Assembly (NCBI RefSeq): GCF_009455685.1
Contig: NZ_QPES01000001.1
Coordinates: 1,860,001 to 1,924,000 of the forward strand
DNA from: Paraburkholderia hayleyella
Lineage (GTDB): Bacteria > Pseudomonadota > Gammaproteobacteria > Burkholderiales > Burkholderiaceae
Reading direction: 5' to 3'
Length of the DNA: 64,000 bases
The notes below the pieces were generated by a model. That model was not told where the DNA came from. It saw nothing but the letters and a program-made list of their open reading frames with translations, and searched no databases. Every line of letters begins with the position of its first letter. The stretch's first letter is position 1. Position numbers and translations under genes: made by a program. Shown piece after piece: positions 37,043 to 45,782 of the stretch.

Positions 37043-38467
37043 ATGCGACTCGACCGGAATTTTGCCAACGGCCACTTTATCGATTCGGCAAGCAGCGAAC
37101 TCATCGCCGTCACCAACCCTGCCACTGAAGCCCTCATTGCTCAGGTCACCGGCGCGACCCCGGCCGAGGCAAGCGCCGTGGTCGACATCGCCGCGGCGGC
37201 GCAGAAGGGCTGGCGCAAGCTACCTTCGGCCAGGCGGGCGGTTTATCTGCACCAGCTTGCCGATGCGCTCACCGAGTGCGCACCGGCCATCGGTGCGGCG
37301 CTTGCGCTGGAGTCGGGCAAGAGCCTCTCTGATGCCACCAGTGAAGCGATCTACGCGAGCCAGATCACTCGCTATCACGCCGAGTGGGCTCGCCGTATCG
37401 AAGGTGAGGTGATTCCGAGCGACACGCCTGACGAAAACCTCGTGCTGCACCGTGAACCGATGGGTGTAGTCGCATGCCTGATCCCGTTCAATTACCCGGT
37501 CTATACGTTGATGCGCAAAGTGGCGCCCGCGTTGATCGCAGGCAACACCGTGGTGGTACGCCCAAGCAACAACACGCCGACCTCCGCCTTCGAGATTGCC
37601 CGCGCGGTCGAGCTGGCAGGGCTACCGGCTGGCGTCGTCAACATTCTGGCGATGAACCATGGAACGGCCGAGGTGCTTTGCACGCATCCCAAGGTTGGCA
37701 TGATCACGCTGACGGGCAGCGTGGATGCCGGCCGCAAGGTACTCGAGTACTGCAAGGCGAATATCGCCAAACCTTCGCTCGAATTAGGCGGCAAGACGCC
37801 CGCCATCATCGAGGCGGATGCCGGCCTCGAGCAAGCCGCGCGCGATCTGGTCGCCTCCAAAACAACTCATTGCGGGCAGCTTTGCACGGCAATCGAACGC
37901 GTCTATGTGCAGGAGCGCGTGTATGAGCGTTTCGTCGCGCTGCTGAAAGCGCACATGAACGCGGTGACCAGCGGCGATCGAAGCTTGCAGCCGTCGCTGA
38001 TGGGACCACTCGTCAACGAGGCATCACGCCAGTCGGTTCACCGCATGGTCGAGCGCGCGATTGCGGCTGGCGCCACGCTCGAAACGGGTGGCCGGCTGCC
38101 ACAAGGCAAGGGCTTTTTCTATCCGGCCACGCTGTTGTCGAACTGCCGTCAGGACATGGAGATCATCCAGCAAGAAACCTTTGGTCCGGTCATGCCGGTC
38201 GTCAAATACCGCACGCTCGACGAAGCACTGGAGATGGCTAATGACCATCAGTTTGGTTTGTCGTCCGTGCTTTATACCGAGAACTACCGCAGTGCGATGA
38301 AGGTCGCCAATGGCATCGAGGCCGGTGAGTTGTATGTGAACCGGACGCCAGCCGATCCTTATCAAGGTTTCCACGCGGGCTGGAAACGCTCGGGGCTGGG
38401 TGGCGACGATGGCAAGCACGGCATGCTCGAATTCACGCAGACCCGTCTTGTGGTCATGAAGTACTGA
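37043..38467 (+). CDS. NAD-dependent aldehyde dehydrogenase, AldA-like
   Basis: Aldehyde dehydrogenase of 474 residues. Catalytic landmarks are VACLIPFNYPVYTLMRKVAP, LELGGKTPAIIEADA (general base Glu) and the nucleophile in TTHCGQLCTAIERVYV. The C-terminus GFHAGWKRSGLGGDDGKHGM is diagnostic of the lactaldehyde/glycolaldehyde dehydrogenase AldA group. Such enzymes oxidise short hydroxyaldehydes produced from sugar breakdown. The ATG at 37043 follows AGGAAA. It is the first gene of a unit with an MFS carrier, an enolase-superfamily enzyme and a GMC oxidoreductase. Confidence 0.9.
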   Translation: MRLDRNFANGHFIDSASSELIAVTNPATEALIAQVTGATPAEASAVVDIAAAAQKGWRKLPSARRAVYLHQLADALTECAPAIGAALALESGKSLSDATSEAIYASQITRYHAEWARRIEGEVIPSDTPDENLVLHREPMGVVACLIPFNYPVYTLMRKVAPALIAGNTVVVRPSNNTPTSAFEIARAVELAGLPAGVVNILAMNHGTAEVLCTHPKVGMITLTGSVDAGRKVLEYCKANIAKPSLELGGKTPAIIEADAGLEQAARDLVASKTTHCGQLCTAIERVYVQERVYERFVALLKAHMNAVTSGDRSLQPSLMGPLVNEASRQSVHRMVERAIAAGATLETGGRLPQGKGFFYPATLLSNCRQDMEIIQQETFGPVMPVVKYRTLDEALEMANDHQFGLSSVLYTENYRSAMKVANGIEAGELYVNRTPADPYQGFHAGWKRSGLGGDDGKHGMLEFTQTRLVVMKY

Positions 38468-38622
38468 TGCAGAACACGCGCGCGCACCAAGCCATGCCAG
38501 CCATGCCATTGCCTGGGAGCATGCGCGTCTTCTTTTGAAGCTCGCAGTCAGTTCGCTGCCAACCCCTAACAAAACAAAATTGGAGACCCGGCTTAGACGC
38601 GGTGTCTCTCAGGAGCGCTCAC

Positions 38623-39945
38623 GTGTCAACTCAACCCGTTCAGGTTAGCGCTTCGTTGACGTTAAACGAGGCCGCTGCATTACAAAAAAGCCAGGCCCAG
38701 CGTTATCTCCAGCTCATGTTGCTGGTGCTGGCGGCCGGTGCGATTTACCCGATTCTGTATCTTCGTCAGGTTTATCAGCCGACGATGCTTGAGGTGTTTC
38801 ATATCACCGATAGTCAGCTTGGCTATCTGTATTCGTCGCTCGGCACGATCTTTTTACTCAGCTACTTGCCGAGCGGCTGGCTCGCCGACCGGATCGCGCC
38901 GCGCCTGCTGATCTGTTTTTCGCTCATCGCAACGGGCGTACTGGGCCTGTGGTATTCGAGCGCACCGCCTTTTCCGATGCTGATGCTGATCTTTGGCGGC
39001 TGGGGATTATCGACAGGTTTGACGTTCTGGGCGGCCATCATCAAGCGTGTGACGATGATCGCTGGCTCGCATGAGCAGGGCCGCTTTTTTGGCTTGCTCG
39101 ATGGCGGACGCGGCTTGATCGAAGCACTGCTGGCGACGATTGCCATCACGCTGTTCGCATGGTTTACGCAGACGAGAGGCGAGCCAGCTGCGGTCGGTTT
39201 CAGGGTGGTCGTCTATCTGTACGCCATTCTGTGCATTGTCCTCGGCGTGGTGCTCGTGCTCGTCAAAGATCCACAAGGCGTAGCGGATGCGGCGGTTCAC
39301 CGTGTCGCGCGCAAGCGCAGCAATGTGCTGGCCGATCTGAAAACGCTCGCGTCGATTCCCGAGTTGTGGCTGGTCGCTGCGATTGTGTTTTGCGGCTATC
39401 AGGTGTTCTGGGCGACCTACAGCTTTTCTGCATACCTGCATGAAGGCGAGATCGGTTTGACCGTGGTGATGGCCGGCACGATCACCACGCTCAAGCTGTG
39501 GATGCGGCCAATTGGCGGCATCGGCGGCGGTTTTCTGGGTGACCGTTATTCGAAGGTCTCGGTTCTGGTACTAGCACTTTTTCTCGCGGCATTGTCGCTC
39601 GTGGCCTTGATGGCCGCGCCGCGTATTTCGAGCCACGTGCTGCTCGTGTTTCTCGTGTTGTTCATCGGCATTTTGACTTACGCGATTCGCGGCCTGTACT
39701 GGTCGCTTCTGGATCGCTGCAAGATTCCGGCCGAAACCACGGGCCTCGCCATTGGCCTGATTTCCGTGCTCGGTTATTCGCCCGACGTGTTCTTGCCGTT
39801 GATCAACGGTTATCTGACGCAGCGTTTTCCGGGTGTTTTCGGCTACCAGCTTTACTTCAGTTATGTGGCTGTCATGGCGATGCTGGGCGGCTTTGCCGGT
39901 CTGGCACTAGGCAAGAGGTTTGGGCGTATGGAAGAGGAGGCGTAA
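38623..39945 (+). CDS. MFS transporter
   Basis: Major facilitator of 440 residues with twelve expected membrane helices. MFS loop motifs are PSGWLADRIAPRLLICFS between helices 2 and 3 and GGFLGDRYSKVSVL in the second half. The polar N-terminus is about 35 residues. I choose the GTG at 38623, placed 8 bases after CAGGAG, over a GTG at 38602. The stop directly abuts the start of the enolase-superfamily gene, so the two are cotranscribed. The substrate is probably the sugar acid or polyol processed by the neighbouring enzymes. Confidence 0.85.
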   Translation: MSTQPVQVSASLTLNEAAALQKSQAQRYLQLMLLVLAAGAIYPILYLRQVYQPTMLEVFHITDSQLGYLYSSLGTIFLLSYLPSGWLADRIAPRLLICFSLIATGVLGLWYSSAPPFPMLMLIFGGWGLSTGLTFWAAIIKRVTMIAGSHEQGRFFGLLDGGRGLIEALLATIAITLFAWFTQTRGEPAAVGFRVVVYLYAILCIVLGVVLVLVKDPQGVADAAVHRVARKRSNVLADLKTLASIPELWLVAAIVFCGYQVFWATYSFSAYLHEGEIGLTVVMAGTITTLKLWMRPIGGIGGGFLGDRYSKVSVLVLALFLAALSLVALMAAPRISSHVLLVFLVLFIGILTYAIRGLYWSLLDRCKIPAETTGLAIGLISVLGYSPDVFLPLINGYLTQRFPGVFGYQLYFSYVAVMAMLGGFAGLALGKRFGRMEEEA

Positions 39946-41163
39946 ATGAAAGTCGTGGCACTGGAAACACATATCGTCGCCGTACCGCCACCGCATGTGG
40001 GTGGCATGTACTGGATTTTCGTCAAACTTAAAACCAGCTGCGGTATCGAGGGCGTCGGCGAAATCTATTCGGCGACGTTCCATCCGAAGGCGATGACCCA
40101 CATCATCGATGATGTATTTGGTCGCTATCTGCTCGATCAGGATCCGCATCATATCGAGCGGCTCTGGCGCGAAGCGTATTCGAGCGGTTTCACGCAACGC
40201 CCCGATCTGACGATGATGGGTGTCGTCAGCGGGCTGGAGATGGCGTGCTGGGACATCATCGGCAAGGCAGCGAACAAGCCGGTGTACGAGTTGCTCGGTG
40301 GCATGGTGAACCCGCGTCTGCGTTCATACACCTACCTTTATCCGAAGAACAGCCGCGGCGAATACGACTACGACGACCCCGATCTCGCAGCCGAATGCGC
40401 CGCTCAAAACGTCAAGCGTGGCTTCACCGCGGTGAAGTTCGACCCGGCAGGGCCATACACGGCTTATTCGGGTCATCAACTGTCGCTGGAAGTGCTCGAA
40501 CGCTGCGAAATTTTCTGCCGCCGTGTGCGTGAAGCGGTTGGCAACAAGGCTGATCTGCTGTTCGGCACGCATGGACAGATGGTGCCGTCATCGGCTATCC
40601 GGCTCGCTCAACGCCTCGAAAAATACGATCCATTGTGGTTCGAAGAACCGGTGCCGCCGGGACAGGAGGGGGCGATGGCGCAGGTCGCGCGGCACACGAG
40701 TATCCCGATTGCGGCGGGTGAGCGACTAACCACCAAGTATGAATTCTTCAAGCTGCTTGAAGCGGGCGCAGCGTCAATCGTGCAACTCAACGTGGCGCGC
40801 GTGGGTGGTTTGCTCGAAGCGAAGAAAATCGCGGCGATCGCTGAAGTGTATTACGCGCAGATCGCGCCGCATCTGTACAACGGGCCGATTGGTGCGGCCG
40901 CCAGTATTCAGCTCGCCACCTGCACGCCGAACTTTCTGATTCAGGAAAGTATCGGTACGTGGGACGGTTTTCATGCCGCCGTGTTGCGCCAGCCCATTCA
41001 ATGGGAAGATGGCTACATCATTGCCTCCCGGGAACCCGGTTTGGGCGTGGAGTTGAACATGGATGTCGTCAGGCAGCACACGCCCTACACCGGCGAGCGT
41101 TTGCATCTGCAAATGGCGGCGCACCCCGCGGACGTGAAAGACCTCGCGCCAGCCAGGGGTTAA
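39946..41163 (+). CDS. Mandelate racemase/muconate lactonizing family sugar-acid dehydratase or cycloisomerase
   Basis: Enolase-superfamily enzyme of 405 residues. The capping domain is at about 1-130. A barrel domain follows with the acid/base Lys in GFTAVKFDPAG, metal ligands in DLLFGTHGQM, in PLWFEEPVPP and in IAAGERLTTKYE, and the distal His in QIAPHLYNGPIG. These support metal-assisted proton abstraction next to a carboxylate, as in sugar-acid dehydratases and cycloisomerases. The Asp usually seen at the first metal site appears to be replaced within the GTHGQ motif, which narrows the subfamily. The exact acid substrate cannot be named. Confidence 0.85.
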   Translation: MKVVALETHIVAVPPPHVGGMYWIFVKLKTSCGIEGVGEIYSATFHPKAMTHIIDDVFGRYLLDQDPHHIERLWREAYSSGFTQRPDLTMMGVVSGLEMACWDIIGKAANKPVYELLGGMVNPRLRSYTYLYPKNSRGEYDYDDPDLAAECAAQNVKRGFTAVKFDPAGPYTAYSGHQLSLEVLERCEIFCRRVREAVGNKADLLFGTHGQMVPSSAIRLAQRLEKYDPLWFEEPVPPGQEGAMAQVARHTSIPIAAGERLTTKYEFFKLLEAGAASIVQLNVARVGGLLEAKKIAAIAEVYYAQIAPHLYNGPIGAAASIQLATCTPNFLIQESIGTWDGFHAAVLRQPIQWEDGYIIASREPGLGVELNMDVVRQHTPYTGERLHLQMAAHPADVKDLAPARG

Positions 41164-41278
41164 CGGCGCCAGGTTCAACCTGCGGATTTCAACCCATGGG
41201 TTTCGGCGTGTGTTTCGTTTCGGCGTGTGTTTCGCATTCGATAGATTATTGATTGAGCGCCGTCTGGCGACATGGAAC

Positions 41279-42937
41279 ATGAATTACGACTTCATCATCG
41301 CCGGTGCAGGTTCGGCAGGTTGCATTCTCGCCAATCGCCTGTCGGCGTCGGGCGAATATTCGGTGCTGCTGCTTGAAGCGGGCGGCAAGGACAGTTCGTT
41401 CTGGTTCAGAATCCCGGTGGGTTTTACCAGAACGTACTACAGCGAGACTTATAACTGGATGTACTACAGCGAGCCTGAACCTGAACTCGCCAACCGGCCG
41501 ATCTATTGCCCGCGTGGCAAGGTGCAGGGCGGCTCCGGTTCGATCAACGCGATGATCTACGTGCGCGGCCAGCCACATGATTTCGACGACTGGGCGGCAG
41601 CGGGTAATCCGGGCTGGGCATTTCGTGATGTGCTGCCGTATTTCCGCAGGCTCGAATCGCATCCGCTCGGCAACACCGATTATCACGGAGCAAACGGCCC
41701 GATCCATATCTCGCCGATGAAGGATGCCGTGCATCCGATTTGTCACGTTTTCCTGAAAGGCTGCGATCAGGCGGGCTACAAGCGTAGCGATGATTTCAAC
41801 GGAGCCCAATTCGAAGGGGCGGGCATCTACGATGTGAATACGCGCAAGGGACGGCGTTCATCGAGCAGCTTCGAGTACTTGCACCCCGCGCTGACGCGCA
41901 AGAACCTGACGCTCGAGCGGAACGTGCTGGTGAGCCGCATTCTGTTCGACGGCAAGCAGCGGGCCATCGGCGTGAGCGTGACGCAGAACGGCGTGGTCCG
42001 GCAGTTCATGGCAAAGCGTGAGGTGATCCTGGCCGCGGGCGCCGTTGATTCGCCCAAGCTGCTGCAACTCTCGGGCGTGGGTGATAGCGCCTTGCTGGCG
42101 CAACACCGCATCGCGCTAGTGAAGGATCTGCCCGCCGTGGGCCAGAATTTGCAGGATCATCTGTGCGTGAGTTTCTACTATCGCGCGAACGTGAAGACCC
42201 TGAACGATGAGATGCGCTCGCTGCCTGGCAAGCTCAAGCTGGGCTTGCAGTATCTGCTGACGCGTAAGGGGCCGCTTGCGATGAGCGTGAACCAGTCAGG
42301 AGGCTTCTTCCGGGGCAACGAGCGGCAAACGCAGCCGAACCTGCAGTTGTACTTCAATCCACTGTCGTACCGAATCCCGAAAAGCAGCAAGGCCAATCTC
42401 GAACCCGAACCGTATTCGGGCTTTCTGCTGGCATTCAATCCGTGCCGCCCGACGAGCCGCGGTTCAATCGAGATTGCATCGAGCCGCGCCGAAGACGCGG
42501 CAAAAATCCGCATCAACGCGTTGACCACAGAAAAGGATCTCGACGAGGTGGTTCAGGGTTGCGAGCTGGTGCGCAAGCTGATGGCATCGCCAGCGCTCAA
42601 GGCGATCACCCTCGAGGAAATTTCGCCGGGTCCGCAGGTCAATACGCGTGAAGGTTTCCTGCAGTATTTCCGTGAGCAGTCGGGTTCGATCTATCACCTG
42701 TGCGGCTCATGTGCGATGGGCGATGACCCTCGCTCCTCGGTGGTGGATGCGCGTTTGCGGGTGCATGGTGTTGCGGGTTTGCGTGTGGTCGATGCGTCGA
42801 TCTTTCCAAACATCACCTCCGGCAACATCAATGCACCGACGATGATGGTGGCGGAAAAGGGCGCCGAGATGATTCTCAGGGACGCTACCGCTGAAACCGT
42901 TGTTAAAGCCGAAGCGGCAAAACGGGCGGCTGCCTGA
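41279..42937 (+). CDS. GMC-family FAD-dependent alcohol dehydrogenase (choline dehydrogenase-like)
   Basis: Flavoprotein of 552 residues. The FAD-binding Rossmann motif is at the start (YDFIIAGAGSAGCILANRLS). GMC signature 1 follows (GKVQGGSGSINAMIYVRGQ), then signature 2 (AGAVDSPKLLQLSGVG) and the active-site HLCGSCAMG region with a C-terminal NITSGNINAPTMMVAEKGAE. Such enzymes oxidise primary alcohols to aldehydes. With the AldA-like dehydrogenase upstream it could form an alcohol to aldehyde to acid route. The start at 41279 directly precedes the Rossmann strand. The C-terminal 20 residues are an Ala/Glu/Lys-rich tail. Confidence 0.92.
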   Translation: MNYDFIIAGAGSAGCILANRLSASGEYSVLLLEAGGKDSSFWFRIPVGFTRTYYSETYNWMYYSEPEPELANRPIYCPRGKVQGGSGSINAMIYVRGQPHDFDDWAAAGNPGWAFRDVLPYFRRLESHPLGNTDYHGANGPIHISPMKDAVHPICHVFLKGCDQAGYKRSDDFNGAQFEGAGIYDVNTRKGRRSSSSFEYLHPALTRKNLTLERNVLVSRILFDGKQRAIGVSVTQNGVVRQFMAKREVILAAGAVDSPKLLQLSGVGDSALLAQHRIALVKDLPAVGQNLQDHLCVSFYYRANVKTLNDEMRSLPGKLKLGLQYLLTRKGPLAMSVNQSGGFFRGNERQTQPNLQLYFNPLSYRIPKSSKANLEPEPYSGFLLAFNPCRPTSRGSIEIASSRAEDAAKIRINALTTEKDLDEVVQGCELVRKLMASPALKAITLEEISPGPQVNTREGFLQYFREQSGSIYHLCGSCAMGDDPRSSVVDARLRVHGVAGLRVVDASIFPNITSGNINAPTMMVAEKGAEMILRDATAETVVKAEAAKRAAA

Positions 42938-42955
42938 ACATGAAACCTGAGCATG

Positions 42956-42985
42956 GAGCCTGAGCCTGAGCCTGAGCCTGAGCGC
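42956..42985. repeat. Hexanucleotide tandem repeat (gagcct)
   Basis: Four perfect copies and part of a fifth, in the convergent gap between the GMC gene and a LysR gene. Confidence 0.9.
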
Positions 42986-43022
42986 TCAAGCCGCACCCGC
43001 GGCTCGGGCTCTGATGCTCTGG

Positions 43023-43943
43023 TTACATCGCATCGAGCACACGCTCATTGAGCCCGATCTCCTGCTGCAACCAGTCACGAAATAACGCAACGTGGGCCAA
43101 CTCGTCCTGTTGCCCGCGCGTGACGAGCCAGTACGACTGATGTCCGTCGACGTGCACGTTCAGCACCTGGATGAGTTGGCCTTGTGCGAGTTCGCGGCCA
43201 ATCATGTGGCGATCGGCAATGGTCACGCCGAGGCCGTCGATGGCCGCGCGGATCGCGTGATCGAGCAGATCGAATTCATAGCCGCCACGGGTGTCGACGT
43301 TGTCAATGCCGGCGGCTTTTAACCAGTGTTGCCAGGTCAGATAGCGCTGCTCCGTGCTCGCCAGCACGTGCAGCAGCGTGAACTGGTTCAGATCGATGGC
43401 TGCACGGCTGGATTCGTGCGCCAGCAAGGCCGGTGCGCAGACAGCGATGTGCTGTTCGTTCAGCAGCAAGCGATTGTCGAAGCCTTCCCACTCGCCGTTA
43501 CCAAAGCGGATGGCGCAATCGAGCATGCCCGATTCAGCGAGGTGATCGTCGAGGCAGGTCGACAGGCTGAGTTCGAGATGGGGATGCGCATCTCGCAGGC
43601 GTCCGAGACGTGGCATCAGCCAGCGGCTGGCGAAGGTGGGCGGCGCGTTGAGGCGCAAACGGTTGCGCTGGGTTTTCTCCTGCAGGCTGCGCACGGTGAG
43701 CTCGATTCGGTCGAATGACTGTTGCAGTGCTTGCAGCAGGATGCGGCCAGCAGCCGAGAGTTCCAGGTGGTGGTGATGACGTTGAAGCAAGGTCTCGCCG
43801 AGCTGGGATTCCAGTTGCCGGACCTGACGGCTGACCGCGCTTTGCGTCACGTTGAGTAGTTCAGCCGCGCGAGTGAAGCTGCCCGTTCGGCCAGCGACTT
43901 CGAAGGCTTTCAGCGCGTTCAGCGCGGGCATTTTTCGTTTCAA
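43023..43943 (-). CDS. LysR-family regulator, GcvA-like
   Basis: Regulator of 306 residues. The N-terminal helix-turn-helix is ALKAFEVAGRTGSFTRAAEL with LNVTQSAVSRQVRQLE. The effector domain has APPTFASRWLMPRLGRLRDA, the hallmark of the GcvA-like branch. A histidine cluster (RHHHHLELS, about 55) lies in the wing region. It is transcribed towards the GMC gene and away from the Fae-like operon, so either cluster could be its target. Three tandem copies of tttcagtg lie just upstream of its start. Confidence 0.9.
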   Translation of the reverse strand: MKRKMPALNALKAFEVAGRTGSFTRAAELLNVTQSAVSRQVRQLESQLGETLLQRHHHHLELSAAGRILLQALQQSFDRIELTVRSLQEKTQRNRLRLNAPPTFASRWLMPRLGRLRDAHPHLELSLSTCLDDHLAESGMLDCAIRFGNGEWEGFDNRLLLNEQHIAVCAPALLAHESSRAAIDLNQFTLLHVLASTEQRYLTWQHWLKAAGIDNVDTRGGYEFDLLDHAIRAAIDGLGVTIADRHMIGRELAQGQLIQVLNVHVDGHQSYWLVTRGQQDELAHVALFRDWLQQEIGLNERVLDAM

Positions 43944-43958
43944 GTTGAGCTCAGTGAG

Positions 43959-43982
43959 TTTCAGTGTTTCAGTGTTTCAGTG
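43959..43982. repeat. Three tandem copies of tttcagtg upstream of a LysR gene
   Basis: Perfect 8-bp units at 43959, 43967 and 43975, 15-40 bases before the LysR start codon, where copy number could affect expression. Confidence 0.9.
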
Positions 43983-44165
43983 GGGTTAGCGCCATTGCGC
44001 ATTTTACCGGGCGCTCGCGGGCTTTGAGCGTGCCACCACACACCGTGAGCCTGGGGCAAGCACGGAGTTGAGCTCACCTCATACCCCGGATCAAAACTCA
44101 TCGCTACAGGATGCTGGATCGTGCGCGTCACAATCGTTCATTCACTCAACTTCGGCAAAAAGATC

Positions 44166-44689
44166 ATGAGCGTAGCAACGGACAAACTCCTCTTTATCGG
44201 CGAAGGTTTCGAAGGCCCAGGCGTCAATCTCGCCCATATCAACGTGTTGCTCGGTCCGCGCAATGGTCCGGCGGGGCAGGCCTTTGCAACCGCGCTGGCA
44301 ACGCCTTCAGCCGGTCATGCGCCCTTTGTCGTGATCGTCTGCCCGGGCGTGCCCGCCAAGCCCTTGACGCTTTACGTGAACAAGGCGCAGATCGGCAGTG
44401 ACTTTCATGGCAATGCGACATGGGGGCTTCGCAAGCGGGCATTGCAAAGGCGGTGGCCGAATCGCTGGAGAACGGCACCTTGCCGCCCGAGGCGGAAAAC
44501 GATTGGGTGATCGTGTCGGCGAACTGGGTCAATCCCGCGACCGACGATCTCGATGCCGTCTTCGAGAATAACTACCGCGCGTGTCAGAAGGCGATTCTCG
44601 CCGCGATGAAGGGCTTACCGCAGCGCGATGAAGTTTTCGCCGCCGCACGCGACGTATCAAACCCGTTCTATACCCCGAAACAACGTTAA
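44166..44689 (+). pseudogene. Formaldehyde-activating enzyme (Fae)-like protein, frameshifted
   Basis: The first frame (44166-44510) reads LLFIGEGFEGPGVNLAHINV and GNGPAGQAF-like Fae signatures (VLLGPRNGPAGQAFATALAT). A second frame (to 44689) carries on with GIAKAVAESLENGTLPPEAE and DVSNPF. Adding one G to the G5 run at 44422-44426 joins them as FHGNATWGASQAGIAKAVAE, a full-length Fae-type protein of about 174 residues. Authentic Fae condenses formaldehyde with tetrahydromethanopterin. The catalytic-type His in LAHIN is present. Homologues in organisms lacking that cofactor have unknown roles. It heads a probable operon with the aldo/keto reductase, aldehyde dehydrogenase and MFS genes. The frameshift may be a sequencing error. 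Confidence 0.75.
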
Positions 44690-44744
44690 TGGCATGCCGC
44701 AGGGCAAAGCGCGCGAACACGCAAACTGGATGGAGACAGACGTC

Positions 44745-45782
44745 ATGGAATACATTCGCCTCGGCCAGTCTGGCCTGAAGGTTTCCCGTTTGTGCCTTGG
44801 CACGATGAACATGGGCACACCGCAGTGGAAGCCGTGGATCTTCGATGAAGCGCACAGCGAACCGATTGTTCGTCATGCGCTCGAAGCGGGCGTCAACTTT
44901 ATCGACTTGGCCGATTTTTATTCCGCGGGCGTAGGCGAAGAAGTGGTCGGCCGCATTCTGAAGCGGCACGCACGCCGTGAGGAAATCGTGGTGACGACCA
45001 AGGTGGGCTATGACATCGGTACCTATCAGAACGCGGGCGGCCATTCACGCAAGCACTTGATGGACGGCATCGACGGTTCGCTTGCACGTCTTGGCATGGA
45101 TTACGTCGATATTTACATGCTGCATTTCTTCGACGTGAATACGCCCGTGGAGGAAACCATGAGCACGCTGAACGATATCGTGCGAGCGGGTAAGGCTCGC
45201 TATATCGGCGTGTCGACCATGTACACATGGCAGCTCTCGAAGATCATCCAGGCCTGCGAGCGTCATGGCTGGCACAAGCCCATCAACATGCAGTTGCAAT
45301 TGAACCTCGCGTACCGCGAGGAAGCGCGCGAAATGATGCCGTATTGTCAGGATCAGGGGCTCGGTGTTTCCGTGTTCAGTCCGCTCGCACGCGGTTTGCT
45401 GACGTGCGAGCCGAACTCGATGCGTAACCAGACCGACTTCTTCACCGCACAGATGTATGGCGATGTCGTTTCGCGCGAGATCGCGGCCTCGGTGACACGC
45501 GTGGCGGCGCGACGGGGCGTGTCCGCCGCGCAGATTGCGCAGGCTTGGGTGCTGAACCACCACGGTGTGGCAAGCATGCTGGTTGGCGCGGACACGCCAG
45601 CGCAGTTCGATAGCGCGGTCGCTGCACTCGACACGACGCTGTCCGCCGACGAGCTATTCGAGCTTGAGCGCAATTACACGCCTTGTGACCTGATCAACGA
45701 TTACACCGCGGGCTGCCGCGTGGCGCGTGAGCCGCGCGCCGCGCAAGGCGTGTTCGGCGAAACCATAGAGGAGGCGGCATGA
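44745..45782 (+). CDS. Aldo/keto reductase, YajO-like
   Basis: NADPH-dependent (beta/alpha)8 oxidoreductase of 345 residues. The start is MEYIRLGQSGLKVSRLCLGT. The catalytic tetrad is recognisable: Asp and Tyr in FIDLADFYSAGVGEEVVG, Lys in VVTTKVGYD and His in DIYMLHFFD. Cofactor-binding VFSPLARGLLT and SAAQIAQAWVL follow. It reduces aldehydes or ketoses, or works in reverse on polyols. The ATG at 44745 is 8 bases after GGAGA; an ATG at 44733 is possible. Its stop overlaps the next gene by ATGA, so the two enzymes are translationally coupled. Confidence 0.9.
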   Translation: MEYIRLGQSGLKVSRLCLGTMNMGTPQWKPWIFDEAHSEPIVRHALEAGVNFIDLADFYSAGVGEEVVGRILKRHARREEIVVTTKVGYDIGTYQNAGGHSRKHLMDGIDGSLARLGMDYVDIYMLHFFDVNTPVEETMSTLNDIVRAGKARYIGVSTMYTWQLSKIIQACERHGWHKPINMQLQLNLAYREEAREMMPYCQDQGLGVSVFSPLARGLLTCEPNSMRNQTDFFTAQMYGDVVSREIAASVTRVAARRGVSAAQIAQAWVLNHHGVASMLVGADTPAQFDSAVAALDTTLSADELFELERNYTPCDLINDYTAGCRVAREPRAAQGVFGETIEEAA

